A stretch of DNA of 64,000 nucleotides, taken from the NCBI GenBank assembly GCA_039583875.1, contig CM077162.1, forward strand, positions 168,597,220-168,661,219, in the 5' to 3' direction. Shown here piece after piece: positions 8,616 through 21,288 of this stretch. Made by a program: the position numbers and the translations under genes. Positions within the stretch are counted from its first letter, which is position 1; each line of letters begins with the position of its first letter. The notes under the pieces are model-generated. The model was given only the letters and a program-made list of their open reading frames with translations. It was not told the origin of the DNA and searched no databases. The stretch comes from Platanthera guangdongensis. Lineage: Eukaryota > Streptophyta > Magnoliopsida > Asparagales > Orchidaceae.

Positions 8616-10673
8616 TGTAACACCCCTATCCGTCACATAGCATATAACAGTAGGTCCGGCCGGGACCCAACGCTATATACCACAGATAGACCGAAGGGTT
8701 ACGCAATGGAACCATCCACCAAATACAAATGTCCTACACAGAGCACATTCTAGCAGAAGTATTTTAAATGTTGCAAAATAAGAACCCAACCACAGCATGA
8801 ATGTCCACTAACAATATCCCAAAAGGAATGAACGTACAAAATACACAAAGTACTTGTCCTTATGACCTTACAAGAGTTTACTTTAAATAAATAGTGTCTT
8901 CCAAAAATCGGCACGCATGCCGGCCACACATGAGAATAAAAGTAAACATTAGCAAAGGCCTTCGAGGGCCGGCTCAACAATAAGGGCTTTTTCCCGCTAT
9001 TTGCCACTTGGTTCCGCAGCACCTGCAAGCAATAATCTACCGATACAGTGGCAAAGAAAAGCAACGGCCAGCTATAGCTAACCAAATTATAACGACCAAC
9101 CCCTAAACTCGGGGCGGCGATACTCCTTCACTGCACTTTATTAGCATAGACAAATAGTAGTGAAATTACTCTTCATCACATGCATAGGCACGCACGGCCA
9201 CACACCCCGTGCTCTCAGGGCATATTCTCGGTGAACCCGGTCAAAATCCGCGGTCTCACCACCACCCCATGGATGACAAATCTCGTGAGCATTATGGTCT
9301 TTTCGGCCTAATCCTAAGACCCTCCATCTATGCCAACAACAAGTACCACGTATCTTAGGTCTCTTTAACCGAATGACATAGAGCGGGTACAGTTGCACCT
9401 AACCTGTTGCTCACACCGCAACGTCAATTTAAGCCATATGAATGGGTCAAGCTTCCCCGAGTCCCAATTAGATCACACACTTTACATAACCGAGTTATGT
9501 GCAAGTTGGCTCCCAAGCCACAAAGATGGCAGTATCACGCTTCTGCCCAGTTTTTTGGGTGCACATTGGAGTTAGTCCCCAAGGTTCCCTGTTGCAATCT
9601 ACCGCGTAGAAAACCTGAAAACAACCATCGGTGAGGAGTCTTCTCCGACCATTCATGCAATGAAACATCACCAATCCAGACCAACTTGTTCGGGTAGGCT
9701 TCACACACCATGCCTATGTCCGTACTTCGATTCCGGACTCTACATGCAAAACAACAAGGACAATTCATGTCTACCCGAAGGAATACCTCACACTCACCGC
9801 ATACTCACGAGAGCGGGTTTCCTATGCAATAAAAAAGAGGACTTCACATGTCCAAGATGAGAATCGTTACCCTTGCATTTCTCTTTAGCGCCATGAAGAT
9901 CTAGACGGATGAAGAGCACCGCAATGGCCTGGCCTCCGTAGATCCGAACTCGGCTTGCGATTTGGGTCTTCGAAGCTCCACCGGCGACCGGAACTCTCCA
10001 CCTCCTTCTTCCTTGCTCTCCCATCTCTCTAAATCTTTAGAAAGAGAAAGCTTGAAGTGGAATGAGGGTTTCAAACCTTATTCCTGGACTTAACCCTGCC
10101 TGAACCAGCATGGGCCCTTGGATCCCAAAAGAAGGAAACAGACGGCCATGATTCGCACTTAAAATAAATTTCCTAGGCCTAACACAGCTTGTGACACGCT
10201 CGTTTCCAAAGCCGTGTGCCTCAGTCAATGCTAAAACCATCGCATCCTGACCAGGACACGGGCTCTCAACATTCCCGTGTCAAACTTGATACGCCCGTGT
10301 CAAGCAGTACATGCCCGTGTTGCGGGGCGTGTTCCTCCATCGACACAGGACCAAAAACAAACCAAAGAGGACATGGATTCTCGAGACACCCGTGTCAACC
10401 CGAATACGCCTAGGCTCTAGGACATGTTCCTCCCCCGACACAGCTCGGCTAACAACCCTAGCAGGATACGGCGTGGGACACTCCCATGTCTGAGTCCGTG
10501 TTCGCTGTCTCGACGATCGTCGACTGCATTTCGTCGACTAATCAGAAAATTCGTCGAACCCGAGCATGACACGGCCCTGGACACGCCCGTGTCCTACGCC
10601 GTGTGACCCCTACCAAGCACCAAACTTGGTTCTAAATGCTGTCCGTCCCTCTTTTGAGTTTTGAGACGTTACA
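8616..10673 (-). repeat. 5' LTR of gypsy-A (2058 bp), with primer-binding site at 8604-8615
   Basis: It runs from TGTAACACCCC (plus-strand view) to CGTTACA at 10673, and is homologous over its length to the two gypsy-B LTRs (21289-23369, 28253-30332). Outside it, at 8604-8615, lies the complement of TTGGTATCAGA, the initiator-Met tRNA primer site, which fixes this as the 5' LTR of a minus-strand element. The distal part (10240-10620) is filled with ACACGCCCGTGT-like inverted motifs, and ATCGTCGA-type boxes occur at 10505-10560. Its right end falls inside the copia-E 5' LTR. Confidence 0.92.
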
Positions 10674-11698
10674 GCTAGCGCATTTGAAACGACGAATATT
10701 TGTTTTGAATATTTCTTTCCATATTTAGAGAATAGTTGGCACAACAAGCGCGCAAAACTACCGACGGGCGCTAGTCTTACCGTCGGCGGTAGCCTGTTTT
10801 CACAAAGACATATAAAAGGCTGTCTTGGTTTCTATGCCTGATTAGTGGGTGAAAAAGAAAGCACGGGAGTTCGTTAATTCTAGGGTTCGGCCGCCTTCTT
10901 GTGCTCCATTCCACAAGTCTCCGTCAAAGTAGAAGATAGTGCTCTCCTCCCGCTCCTGATCGAAAGACTCCGAAGATCCAGGATCTACAATGAATACAAA
11001 GAGCCGACCGATTGCCAACAAACGGAGATCTTAAGCACTGGCCGCGGATCACTCTACGGAGTAGTCTTCGAGAGGGAGAACTTCATTCTTTTGAATATTT
11101 ATATCTCTTGTTTTTGTAAAACTTTTGACTTTTCTAAATCTTGAGGAGAGGAAAATCGACCGGTAAGGGTAATCGGATTCTGGGGAAGCATTTCGTGGGA
11201 AATTGTCCTAGGGATAAGGATGTCTAGATCTAGAGGATTTAGCGGGGCTCTAAGACCCTTCCTTGTGTGGAGGTGAAGAGCGGATTGAAGACCTTTCTTG
11301 GAGGGAAAGGAAGAGAGCCAACCGGTCCGGGTAGTGAGTTATTATAGAAAACTAAAAGAGTTTTTATATTTCATCGCCTTCGATCTTCGGTGTCACATAG
11401 ATCACGTTCGTGTAATCACCTAGAACAACTATCAATTTTATTCATGTAATGGAACTTTTATTTCTTCTTCATCTGATTGTGTGATTGTTCTGGTTGTATA
11501 AAGTAAGTGTTTGTGTTGTGGGTTTGCGAACGAACTTGCGCAGGAAAATGAGTTCACAGACGTACCGCCGCCCGTTAGATACCCAATGCCCCGCGGTAGC
11601 TTCCAGGACTTGATTTCCTTGTGCGAAATATTTTTAAATTCCATTTAACGTGTCAAACCTTTTTCACCCCCCTCTAAGGTTGGCCACGAGATCCAACA
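10674..11698 (+). repeat. Truncated 5' LTR of copia-E (3' part only)
   Basis: It aligns with the 3' LTR from about 17938 to 18966, starting at CTAGCGCATTTGAAACGAC and ending GATCCAACA. A TATA box TATAAAAGG lies at 10811-10819 (18077-18085 in the 3' LTR), just after a GTCGGCGGTAG box (CCGCCGG in the other copy). The missing first ~730 bp were displaced by gypsy-A. AGTGGTATCAGAGC follows immediately at 11699 as primer-binding site. Confidence 0.9.
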
Positions 11699-11747
11699 AG
11701 TGGTATCAGAGCAAGTTATTTCAAAACAGTTTCACTACCGGGGAATA

Positions 11748-12720
11748 ATGGCCAACCCTGACCTTGAATCGATAAGTGGGGTTGAAAAATTATACACTAA
11801 AAATTTGTTTGCACCACCTCTATTCATAGGATTAAACTATAACGAATGGAGAACACTGATGAAGAAATTCCTTATATTATTAGACATAGAAGTTTGGAAC
11901 ATGACTTATGTCAAGCCCCCGACTATCTTAAATAAGCACGAATGCTATTTGAATGCCAAAGCTATGAATGGTCTATTCTATGGGCTTGGACAAAAAATTT
12001 TCGAACTTATCTATACGCTTCCAACTGCATATGATATCTGGAAGTTTCTTGAGCTAACATATAGTTCTCCCTCTATAGAAAATGAATCCGATCAATTTCT
12101 CTTGGATCCAAGTGAAGAACTAAATGGAGACTTTCCCTCAGAGGACGACAGGACAAACACATCAAGCGGAAGGGAAGATGAAAACATATCGTTGGACGAG
12201 GAAAACCAAGAGGAAGAAGACAAAGGAACCTTATGTTCAAATCATGCCTTGTCCAAGAGCGATGTAAGAAAAATTAATTCCTTTCTTTTATGCAATTTTG
12301 TTTCTACATTGAATATCCTAGATGCGGCTAAACGTAGTATTAAGAAACTGAAAAGTATTATTTCAAAACTATGTTTAGAAAATAACATTTTAAAAGCAAA
12401 TGTAAATGTAGAATCTACCGCAAATGTGACTTGTCTTCCCAACTGCTCTTTAAATAAAATTTCTACACCTTGTATATATTGTAAAGAATTAAAAGAAAAA
12501 TAATAGATTCTTGAACAAGAGCTTCAACTTACAAAAGAACAAAACGATAAATTATATCTAGAAAACTCATCATTGAAAAGTGACTGTGCTGAATGCAAAA
12601 ATTATAAAGTTGAAATCGAAGAAATGAACGAGTCATTCGATGAATTTAGGAGTAAGTAGGAATCTCATATAGAATCTGTAGTCTCTACTCTTAAAAAAAG
12701 AACAATCGGGTACAACAAAA
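11748..12720 (+). pseudogene. Copia-E gag-like frame, truncated
   Basis: ATG at 11748 (MANPDLESISG) gives 251 codons to a double stop TAA-TAG at 12501-12506. The same frame then continues readable (ILEQELQLTKEQ, coiled-coil-like) to another TAG at 12657 and on to about 12720. The first half matches the usual copia gag pattern: LFIGLNYNEWRTLMKKFL, a conserved tryptophan in VWNMTYV, NAKAMNGLFYGLG and AYDIWKFLELTY. Between about residues 115 and 125 it jumps straight into an acidic linker, so the second half of the gag core and the zinc knuckle appear deleted. Particle formation by this protein alone is unlikely. Confidence 0.7.
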
Positions 12721-12940
12721 CTAGACATAATCTTAAAATTAAAAATAATGAAATAGTTACAAAAATCAATATGCTTAAGGAAATTATGTTTATGAGCTCA
12801 GAACACACAACTCCCAAGTTTCAAGCAAAACCAGAAAGAATGTTGAATACGAATTGTTATATACCAACTAAGTCAATCAAAGGTAGTAAAAACATCAAGA
12901 GCGTGTAAATGAAACTCCAAAGTAGAAGAATCATTGTCAT

Positions 12941-13321
12941 TTGCAACCTCAAGTCTCTCCCAGATTAAAATCAAATGAATGTAAATTTCCTTCGAAGAAT
13001 CACTACACTATGAGTTCTTATGTTAAGCAACATAATCTTAACTTAGAGAACAATTTCAACATATTTAAGTCTTCAACGCAAAATTGTTCGACTGAAGTTC
13101 ATCAAATAAGAACTTGTGGAAATATAAAAGGAAATTGGCAACATAAAAATAACATTAAACCAAAGTATGAATGGAGGCCCATCACTCAAAATAGCACACC
13201 TATTCCACTTGAAAGGGCACATTCATTATTAACTCCTCATGGTCTATCACGCTCTGTTTGGGTAACCAAAGGAACCGCAACACTTGGCTCATTTTGGATA
13301 CCTAAATCTATTATCCAATAG
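12941..13321 (+). pseudogene. Copia-E, remnant of gag C-terminus / protease linker
   Basis: A 126-codon open stretch, basic and Asn/Ser-rich, ending WVTKGTATLGSFWIPKSIIQ. Repeated W-x-P/T-K patterns of this kind occur in the linker between the gag zinc knuckle and protease of Maximus-type copia elements, from memory. It lacks CCHC and the protease DSG motif. It could be a chance ORF; the position right after the gag frame is the main support. Confidence 0.35.
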
Positions 13322-15584
13322 TATCCACCAATTGCGTGAAGTAGAAACTAGTTAAACGACAAGTACTCGATAATCTACTTCAATATGCATATTGTTCTCT
13401 TTTTGTTTTCGTTTTGTTATGTTTTGTCTTGTTTTTTGCTTTTGGTTTTGTATTTTTTTAGGCCATCATGTCATAGACACTTAAGATATATTTCTGCTAT
13501 ATGACTTTCTCTTATTGAGATTAATGATAAATCAGTCTAAGTGAATAAATTAGAATAAAAGTCATATCATTAAAAAGTGTCTATAATTTACCTTCTATAA
13601 TTATTTTATCACGCTGTCCTAGTATGCTTGAGATCATTCACCCAGTAAGTATGTCTCACAATAACGGGGGCGTAGGTGTGTGTGCTTTAGAAATGCTAAC
13701 TTGTAATCCATGTCTTGTCCTTAACTGGGGAGGGTTCCAGTACGTCCTTGTGTGGCGCTGGAGGGGAGAGAGTGTTAGGTTAAGTGGGTTCTTGTATGCA
13801 CATGGGATTAAAACCCCACATACGATATTTATGCAGCTCCTCATTCCCATCCGTCACTTAGTACATGTCTAGGGTGTAGATATATAGATTAGGTATTGGA
13901 TTATTGGACATACTAAGGATTCACATATTTTCTACATGAACATTATTATACTTATCATGTACGTTATATTCATGCACTATAATCTATCATGCTATCTTGT
14001 ATTTGCATCATGTATCTTTTTGAGCCTTCATTTTTTTAAAAAAAACACAAGTATTTTTTTTAAATATATAGATATATGATTATAAAAAAATTTAAAAGAA
14101 CACAAATTTATATATCTCTTTGTGTGTTTATTGTTTTTTATTTTATAAAAAAATGTTAAAAATTTTATTATAAAAACTGCTTATTATTCATTGTCATTGT
14201 CAAGGATGAATACATTCTATCAATTAAAGATTAAATACAATGGTTGATTTAATTATCAAGTTTCTTAAAACATTATTTTGGTCGTATCATGCCTCGAATA
14301 TTATCTTGCTATGTGCAATGAAATTGAATATAGAAAATATGCATAGGATTGCTTGGTGTGCCTCTAAGAATGAATAATGTGATTTTAATCTTATACCTGC
14401 ATGATTGTGTAGTGTAATAATATAATAATTAAAATGCATAAATAGATTACCTACACTACACTGAATTGAGTATTTCAATTCTTTATTTTTTTCATGCACT
14501 TATTCTTTAGAGAAATGTGTCTTTACAAAAATTATTATTGTTTGCGCAACAAGTGAATTCGGGGTCCTTCGTCACTAGAATAAAAATCAAATAAAAATTG
14601 ACAAGGAAAACTCCACCAAGTACTACTCACCCTCCTGATAACTGGTTGAGCACCTTGGAAAGAGAATTGTAAAGTGTCTTGTAGCAAACAAAATTGTCAC
14701 CATTTCTCTTAGTACACTGGATCACAAAAATAAAAATAACACTAAAAATGGCATAAATGTGATTCTCCAAGCAATACTCTACTGCTTGATAAGTATTAAT
14801 AATCATTTTGTGTAGAGCACCTTGGTAGTTGTACTTCTTACTCATGTGCATTGAAAATAGTGGAAATAATATTATTTTTGCTTTTTAATGGTATGTTTGT
14901 TCATTATATATGTCATGTGTTTTGTTTAATTCACTTGTATGCTTTATCAAAACACTATTTATACACATCATATTTCTCATAAAACTTCCACTCATGAGAA
15001 TTAGATTCTAATGCATACCTATATTATTCTATAAAATCATAAGTAAATGCACTAGATAACAAAGGATGACCGCTACAATGTTTAATTTTACTTGAAATGC
15101 AAATTAGCTCACATTGTGGTTTATATCTCTCTTTGATATTTTGAAATCATGCTTGCAAAAATTCCAATGTAATAGCATCTCTTGGATTTGTATTGAATTG
15201 AAAACATCATTGTATTAGGCGCATATCCTTAATATGATCATATTCTCAAATATATATATGTTTATCCTAAGAGTGCTTAACATATTTTTATGCGCACTAC
15301 TTGTATTTAATCATGAATATCTACTCTTTCAATAAGTGATAAACTACAAGTAAGAAGTTGTATTATGTGCTTAAAAAAGCAACTTTTATAGTTTTTTCTT
15401 GTTTCAATCATGCATACATTTTGCCTAATAAGTGATAGAGTGTTACCTATGATCTTTCACATTGTATCCCATGTTTCCTTCTCTAACATAGTCCTCTTTT
15501 TAATTCTCATTGCATACACTCACCTCTACCCTCCTTCTATTCTACCAACAGGGGGTAGAATATGGCACATTAATATCTTGATTT
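13322..15584 (+). other. AT-rich filler of copia-E, no gene seen
   Basis: No pol motifs in any frame. At about 13465-13595 there is an imperfect inverted repeat (TAGACACTT and ATATGACTTT arms with their complements). A module around 14610 (CAAGTACTACTCACCCTCC then GAGCACCTTGG) recurs diverged at 16265-16322, showing old internal duplication. The rest is long A/T runs. Confidence 0.5.
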
Positions 15585-17205
15585 AGGGGGAGTATCTTAA
15601 ATTTTTTATAGAAAGCATCTATGTAGGGGGAGTAAATATAGGACGTTGAGACTTTACTTATGCCCGATCAAGATAATTCTATTAACAAGCGGTAACATAT
15701 TTTTCATTAAGTGGAAACTTATAGTAATCAACCTGGGGGGCTCACCTGACTGTGGCTTAGACCATAAAGCGTACGTACAATGTTTGAGTTTAGACGCGTA
15801 AACTATATAGACATTGTCCTCTGGTCATAGCGGGTTGAATCTATAGGTGCTTAGTTATTGAGTGCTACAAGACGAGGTCGTGTGTGTTGACTATGCCTCT
15901 AGGTATGTGTGAGGATTTAGATAAGGGAATGACTTCACCTAATACACACATCCCTAGCTGGTGCACTCAAGATGAAAAAAACTATGCGTACATGCTATAA
16001 ATTATGACACTATATTCTAACATCCTAGAAATATGCCGAATAATCAATGTCACGATACATTTGTGATTATATTGTGTGAGAAACTTTGGGCAAAAACTCT
16101 AGTACAAAATTTGTATGTATATAAGTTAAAGTGTATCTATCTAGGTCGATAGATTTTGATTGACTCGGGGCTCTGTGTATAAAAAAATGATCACAAAAGT
16201 GATAGCTCTACGCCAACAAAATAAAAATATGCTTGCTATCACATCTCTTGTCACGGTCCCCCCAAGCACTACTCACACCTCCTAATAAGTCTTCATGAGC
16301 ATTATGAGGATGAGCACCTTGGTTAAAGAGTCACTTCGATCTTGTGCATCGACTCTATCTTTAGCTTAGTGCCCCTAGTTTATTTGCCTAGATATGACAT
16401 TGAATGACATGTGAGGTGAACATTCATCTTATTTCTCTCTTTTTAGGCTCCTAGGCGATCAAGCTTCATATGGACAATATGCATTTTTTTCTTTTCTTGG
16501 TGTTATCTCGCTTTCGATGCTACATGCACACATGTCATTGACCTGTCTAAGACTTCCATGCATAAGAATTGGACTACAACTACACTATAATTCTCTTTCG
16601 CACAATACATACTAGCACACGATTTACACTCATGACGGTTTTCAATGTTTGTCTCACTTGATTACTTCCTTACTCTTATAACATTGTAGACATACTTGTT
16701 GTGTGCTTAGTTTAGTCTGTGCTGTCCAATTCTTGATAAATCTGAAACTTGATTTTCTCTGACTATGTACCGTGCTCCATTGTGTGACTCATGTGTTGAA
16801 ATTCTCTGATATATATTTTTGTTGAGTCACCTCTATGCTTGGCATGGTTATCTTTACCTTTGTGTGTGCACTACTTGCTATTTCTTACAATGCCCATCAT
16901 TTCTACTATTTTTCATCCAGCATGTATGGTTGGCCTTGCCACCCTTTTGATATTATCAAAGGGGGAGAATAAAGTGTTCATGAGTATGCTCTTGAGTATG
17001 GGATTAGGAGAGGTCACATGTAGGGGGAGTGTGCATAGATAAGGGGAGCATGTCGAACATGTAGATAGGGGGAGCATGTGTAGGTAAACTAAATAGAGAA
17101 CCTGCTGCAACCTGTTTGTAGCCCATAATGTTTATTCTTTATCCACACACTCTATCTTATTGATTACTTCTCATGAATGTAAGTTGATATTATCAAAAGG
17201 GGGAG
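15585..17205 (+). other. Multiple polypurine-like tracts of copia-E
   Basis: AGGGGGAG-type tracts occur at 15585-15592, 15625-15632, 16958-16968, 17022-17029, 17041-17048, 17067-17074 and 17195-17205; the last abuts the 3' LTR. Clustered polypurine copies upstream of the 3' LTR are described for Sireviruses. Only the terminal one is positioned to define the LTR start. Between 15640 and 16950 I see no coding motif. Confidence 0.7.
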
Positions 17206-17207
17206 TT

Positions 17208-18966
17208 TGTTGGAACCGATGTTTCACATGACCTGTGTTTGAGAATATCAACTCCCAAATTGTATTTGATCATGTCTTCTGTTGATAGAGTATGTAGGTT
17301 GTCAGGTTCAAGTGAAGAGAAGAAGCTTCCTACAGATGTTACCATCGGGCGTTTGGAGTTATTGCGGAGCGATTCTTGGAATTCAATGGAGTTGGTGCTC
17401 GGGAAGTTATCAGCAAGCGCTAGTACTAACGCTCCACGCTAGCTCACTTAACGCCGCATTGAGAGCGCTAAGAAGAAAAGCATTGAGTGCGTCGAGACAG
17501 TGGCATTGAGTGGGTGCTACCGCCAAGCGCTATCACCTACCACGACTTGCTATCCGCTTGACGAGCGTCGAGTCGGGTTCGTCGAGCTGCTGACCTACCG
17601 CCTGGCGTTAGTGCTAACACATTGCGCTAGCATACTGAACACTACATTGAGAGCATTGTGAAGAATGGCGTTCAGTGTGTCGAGACAGTGGAGTTGAGTG
17701 GATGCTACCACCAAGCACTCACTTACCACGCTGCGTTAGTACTTCGATGAACATCGAGCTAGATTCATCGATCACTGGACTACCACCTAACGCTAGTTCT
17801 ACCGCAGGTGCTAACAAAATGATTTATTTGGACTTAGAGCTCTAGAAGAAATCGGCGCTAGCCCTACCACGCCGCGCTTGCCAATTGGCAAATCATTGTG
17901 TCCTAAAGTACCGCGCGGCGTAAGCGGTAACCACGTGGCGCTAACCCATTTGAAACGACAAATATTTGTTTTTAATATTTCTTTCAAGATTTAGAGGAAA
18001 GATGACACAACAAGCGTGCAAACCAACCGCCGGGCGCTAGTCTTATCGCCGGCGGTAGCCTATTTTCACGAAGACATATAAAAGGCCGCCTCGGTTTCTG
18101 TGCCTGATTACTGGGTGAAAAAGAAAGGATGGGAGTTCGTTAATTCTATGGTTCAGCCGCCTTCTTGCGCTCTGTTCCACAAGTCTCCATCAAAGAAGAA
18201 GATAGTCATCTCCCTCCTGCTCGTGATCGAAAGACTCCCAAGATCCAAGATCTACAACGTACACGAAGAGCCGACCGATTGCCAACAAATGGAGAATTTA
18301 AGCACCGGCCGCGGATCGCTCCACGGAGTAGTCTTCGAGAGGGATAACTTCATTTTTTGAATATTTATATCTCTTGTTTTTGTAAAACTTTTAACTTTTC
18401 TAAATCTTGAGGAGAGGAATATCGACCGGTAAGGATCGTTGGATTCCGGGGAAGGATTCCGTGGGAAATCATCTTGGGGATAAGGATGTCTAGATCTGGA
18501 GGATCTAGCGGGGCTCTAAGACCCTTCCTTGTGTGGAGGTGAAGAGCGGCTCAAAAACCTTTCCTGGAGGGAAAGGGAGAGAGCCAACCGATCCGGGTAG
18601 TGGGTCGGTATAGAAAACAAAAATAGTTTTTATATTTCATCGCCTTCGATCTCCGTCGTCACTGAGATCATGTTCGTGGAATCACTTAGAACAATTGTCA
18701 TTTTTATTCATGTAATGGAACTTTTATTTCTTCTTCATCTGATTGTGTGATTCTTCTGGTTGTATAAAGTAAGTGTTTGTGCTGTGGGTTTGCAAACGAA
18801 CTTGCGCAGGAAAACAAGTCCATAGACATACCGTTGCGCGTTAGATACCTAACGTCTCGTGGTAGCTTCCAGGACTTGATTTCCTGGTGCAAAATATTTT
18901 TAAATTCCATTTAATGCGTCAAACCTTATTCACACCCCCCTCTAAGGTTGGCCACGAGATCCAACA
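17208..18966 (+). repeat. 3' LTR of copia-E (1759 bp)
   Basis: It runs from TGTTGGAACCGATG after the last polypurine tract to GATCCAACA. The first 700 bp carry repeated symmetrical boxes such as GCGCTAGTACTAACGC and CGCCGGCGGTAG, with a few TCGTCGAG-type boxes (17575, 17600, 17752-17785). TATAAAAGG is at 18077-18085. Its right flank (TATCT...) resumes copia-C. It differs from the 5' remnant at many scattered sites, so it is an older insertion than copia-1. Confidence 0.9.
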
Positions 18967-19404
18967 TATCTTGCCACAACACCAATAATCATGTATGTTG
19001 TATCTCCTCTTCTATGTTGGCCTAGCAGCTGTATTGACTGTAGTATTGACAGAAGGAAGAGATGCAGCAGCCATTTTCTATTTTCTTTTAGCATGGATTT
19101 GACTGAAAGTTAGTCTAGTAGCCGGCTTGGTGGCCTGTTCTGAATCCTATCAGCAACATATTTCTTTTCAGATACTATGCTCTTGATAGCATCATAAATA
19201 GCCATATCAGGCAAGCTAACAGACTGACCCTTAGTCATATTCTGTGCTGGAAGGTTTAGAAAACTGGTTGCAGCCATATTTTTGAGAGGGGGGCTGTAGC
19301 ACCAAAGACAAATGGTCCATGATGGGCCATTTTAATTTATTCATGGGTAGCCTTAAAGGAACTTGCCCTACTATAGCTTCATAATGGCAGGGAACATCTT
19401 TTGT
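18967..19404 (-). other. Copia-C internal sequence, unassigned
   Basis: It continues copia-C beyond the gag pseudogene up to the copia-E insertion. On the minus strand only short frames are open and no protease (DSG) or integrase motif is visible. It may be the gag-pol linker or a decayed part of it. Confidence 0.4.
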
Positions 19405-21288
19405 TCAACTTGTGGATGCACCATTCATATAGTGACAATAAATACTTTCTTGGTCATACCTATTTGAAGGGTATATTACCCTCTTGAATAGGTTAGGTGG
19501 CCTAGATGCCACTAGCACAACTGGAATTTTCCCTTTCCCTCTAGGATGGGCTAGTCTTGTGTTACCCTTAAAGCCCAACACCTTCTTACCCTTATGTGAG
19601 GAGAAGGAATCAATCAAGGACAATACTGTATTGGGTTGAGATAAGCTCGCCACAATACTTTTCTCCTTCTGGAGATTTTCTTAAAGATCTTTGATGAGAC
19701 TATCTTTGCTCTTGATAGTTTCCATCTGGATGCCTGACAGGGTTTTCAGATGACTGAGCTCTCTCATTATCAGATTCAGCACAACAGCTATTTTAGCAAG
19801 CTGAGAAGCAGCAGGTTGAAGAGACAAAATCTCTTTAGCCTGTTTCTTAGTCAGCTTCTTACATTTCTTGAAGGAATTCAGAAGTTCATTATATCTGTTA
19901 ATCAATTGATTGACATCACCCTCTGATCTAGAATCATCTTCACCAATAGATGAATAGGCTTCTGTATCAGCACTTATCTCATGCATGGACATAAAGCTGG
20001 TTGGAGAATGTATCTTACTTTGACCAGGCTAATCCTGGCTGCTCTCTTCATCAGTCATTGCCATCCGCCCTCTGCAACTGTGGTCATCCTAATCCACCTC
20101 TGAGTCACTATCTGATAGTGTCAGAGGGGACCTAAATCCTGTCCTTCTAGGAGGGAAGACATCTCCTGTTGTAACACTTTTATCTTTAGTAGCAGCAACA
20201 ACAATTAGCCCAATATAGGCTTCCTCTTCTTCAGACTCAAATGGTGATGAGTCTGTCCAGCTCTTTTCTTTCTTAGTCACAAACGACTTTTATTTCTTGC
20301 CTTTGTGCTTCTGGTGAGATTTCTCACCATCCTCCATTCTCTTTTCTGGGAAATCAACAATGTCATTCCCTGTCCTTCTGCAGCAGTAATAGATAACATT
20401 AACTGAATTTTATTTATTGGTTTTGAGCCATACCTGTCCTCCTTAGAGGATTTCTTCCAGTGATGTGCTGAGGAGGAGGGTTTGGTCTTCCAGTTCTTCT
20501 TCATCAGCCTGTGGAGCTTCCTTGAGAAGATAGTAAAGTCCACATCAGTCATGTTGCTGTCTGATGCTTCTGATTCAGAGCAATCTGAATCTGATGGTCT
20601 TCTTGGATGAGAAGGGGTCTTTCCACTGCTCTTGCTTGTGGCTTCAGCTTTGAAAGCCACTAATTTCTATTTGGCTTGAGACTTGCAGTTTGTATCTTCT
20701 TCTTTCCTGACTGTTAGCCGCATCTCATAAGAGAGCAGCTTTCCAAATAGGGTATGAGGTGGAGTGTCACCTAGCTTAGCCATTTCTTTGATGGCACAGA
20801 TCTTCATATCAAATTCTCTGGTGAGAGACCTAAGGAGCTTGTTATTTAGTTCATAATATCTAAATACCCTTCCATAGGTCCTTAGCTCATTCACTATCCT
20901 GAAGAATCTTTCATAGCTGGTGGCTATGTTCTCCCTCTTGGTTTGTCTGAAGGCCTCATACTCCTGGTTGAGCAGAAACTTTCTATCATTCCTTATCTCC
21001 TTGTTACCTTCCATGTAGATCACCGAAGTGTCCCACATCTCCTTTGCAGTTTTGCAGTGAATCAAATTTTGAAGGGTAGAATCATCAACTACACTAACTA
21101 TGACATTTTGAGCACTCTTGTCCATTGTGGCAAGAATGAATTCATCCTTAGTCATCTCTTCATAGGTCCTGGGTTTCTGGATGTTTGCATCCAGGATAAA
21201 CACTTTCATGTGGATAAAAGGTCCTTCTTTCACAGTTATAAAGATTCTATGGTCAGCGGCTTCCATGAACAGCCTGACCCTCTCCTTC
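19405..21288 (-). pseudogene. Copia-C gag, main part (broken by stops and a frameshift)
   Basis: After gypsy-B the gag frame resumes at 21288 with RVRLFMEAADHRIF and runs through a typical copia gag core: DEFILATMDKSAQNVIVS, LIHCKTAKEMWD, YEAFRQTKRENIATSYERF and LRSLTREFDMKICAIKEM. A stop lies near 20667. The frame then goes on to about 20400, where a shift breaks the zinc-knuckle region (CYYC-like residues in the next frame), and a second frame carries SPFESEEEEAYIGL (20280-20089) and a coiled-coil-like segment (19992-19681). The final open piece (19653-19405) is basic. The function was particle formation and RNA binding; this copy is dead. Confidence 0.8.

Larger units (their letters stand above)
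10674..18966 (+). mobile_element. Copia-E: non-autonomous, pol-less copia-like element
   Basis: 5' LTR remnant (10674-11698), primer site (11699-11715), a gag-like frame (11748-12720), then about 4 kb of AT-rich sequence with no integrase, RT or RNase H, a cluster of polypurine-like tracts (15585-17205) and a full 3' LTR (17208-18966). Multiple polypurine copies before the 3' LTR are a known Sirevirus trait. With gag but no pol it must depend on enzymes from another copy. It sits inside copia-C; its 5' LTR is cut by gypsy-A, so the first part of that LTR should lie left of the window. Confidence 0.85.
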
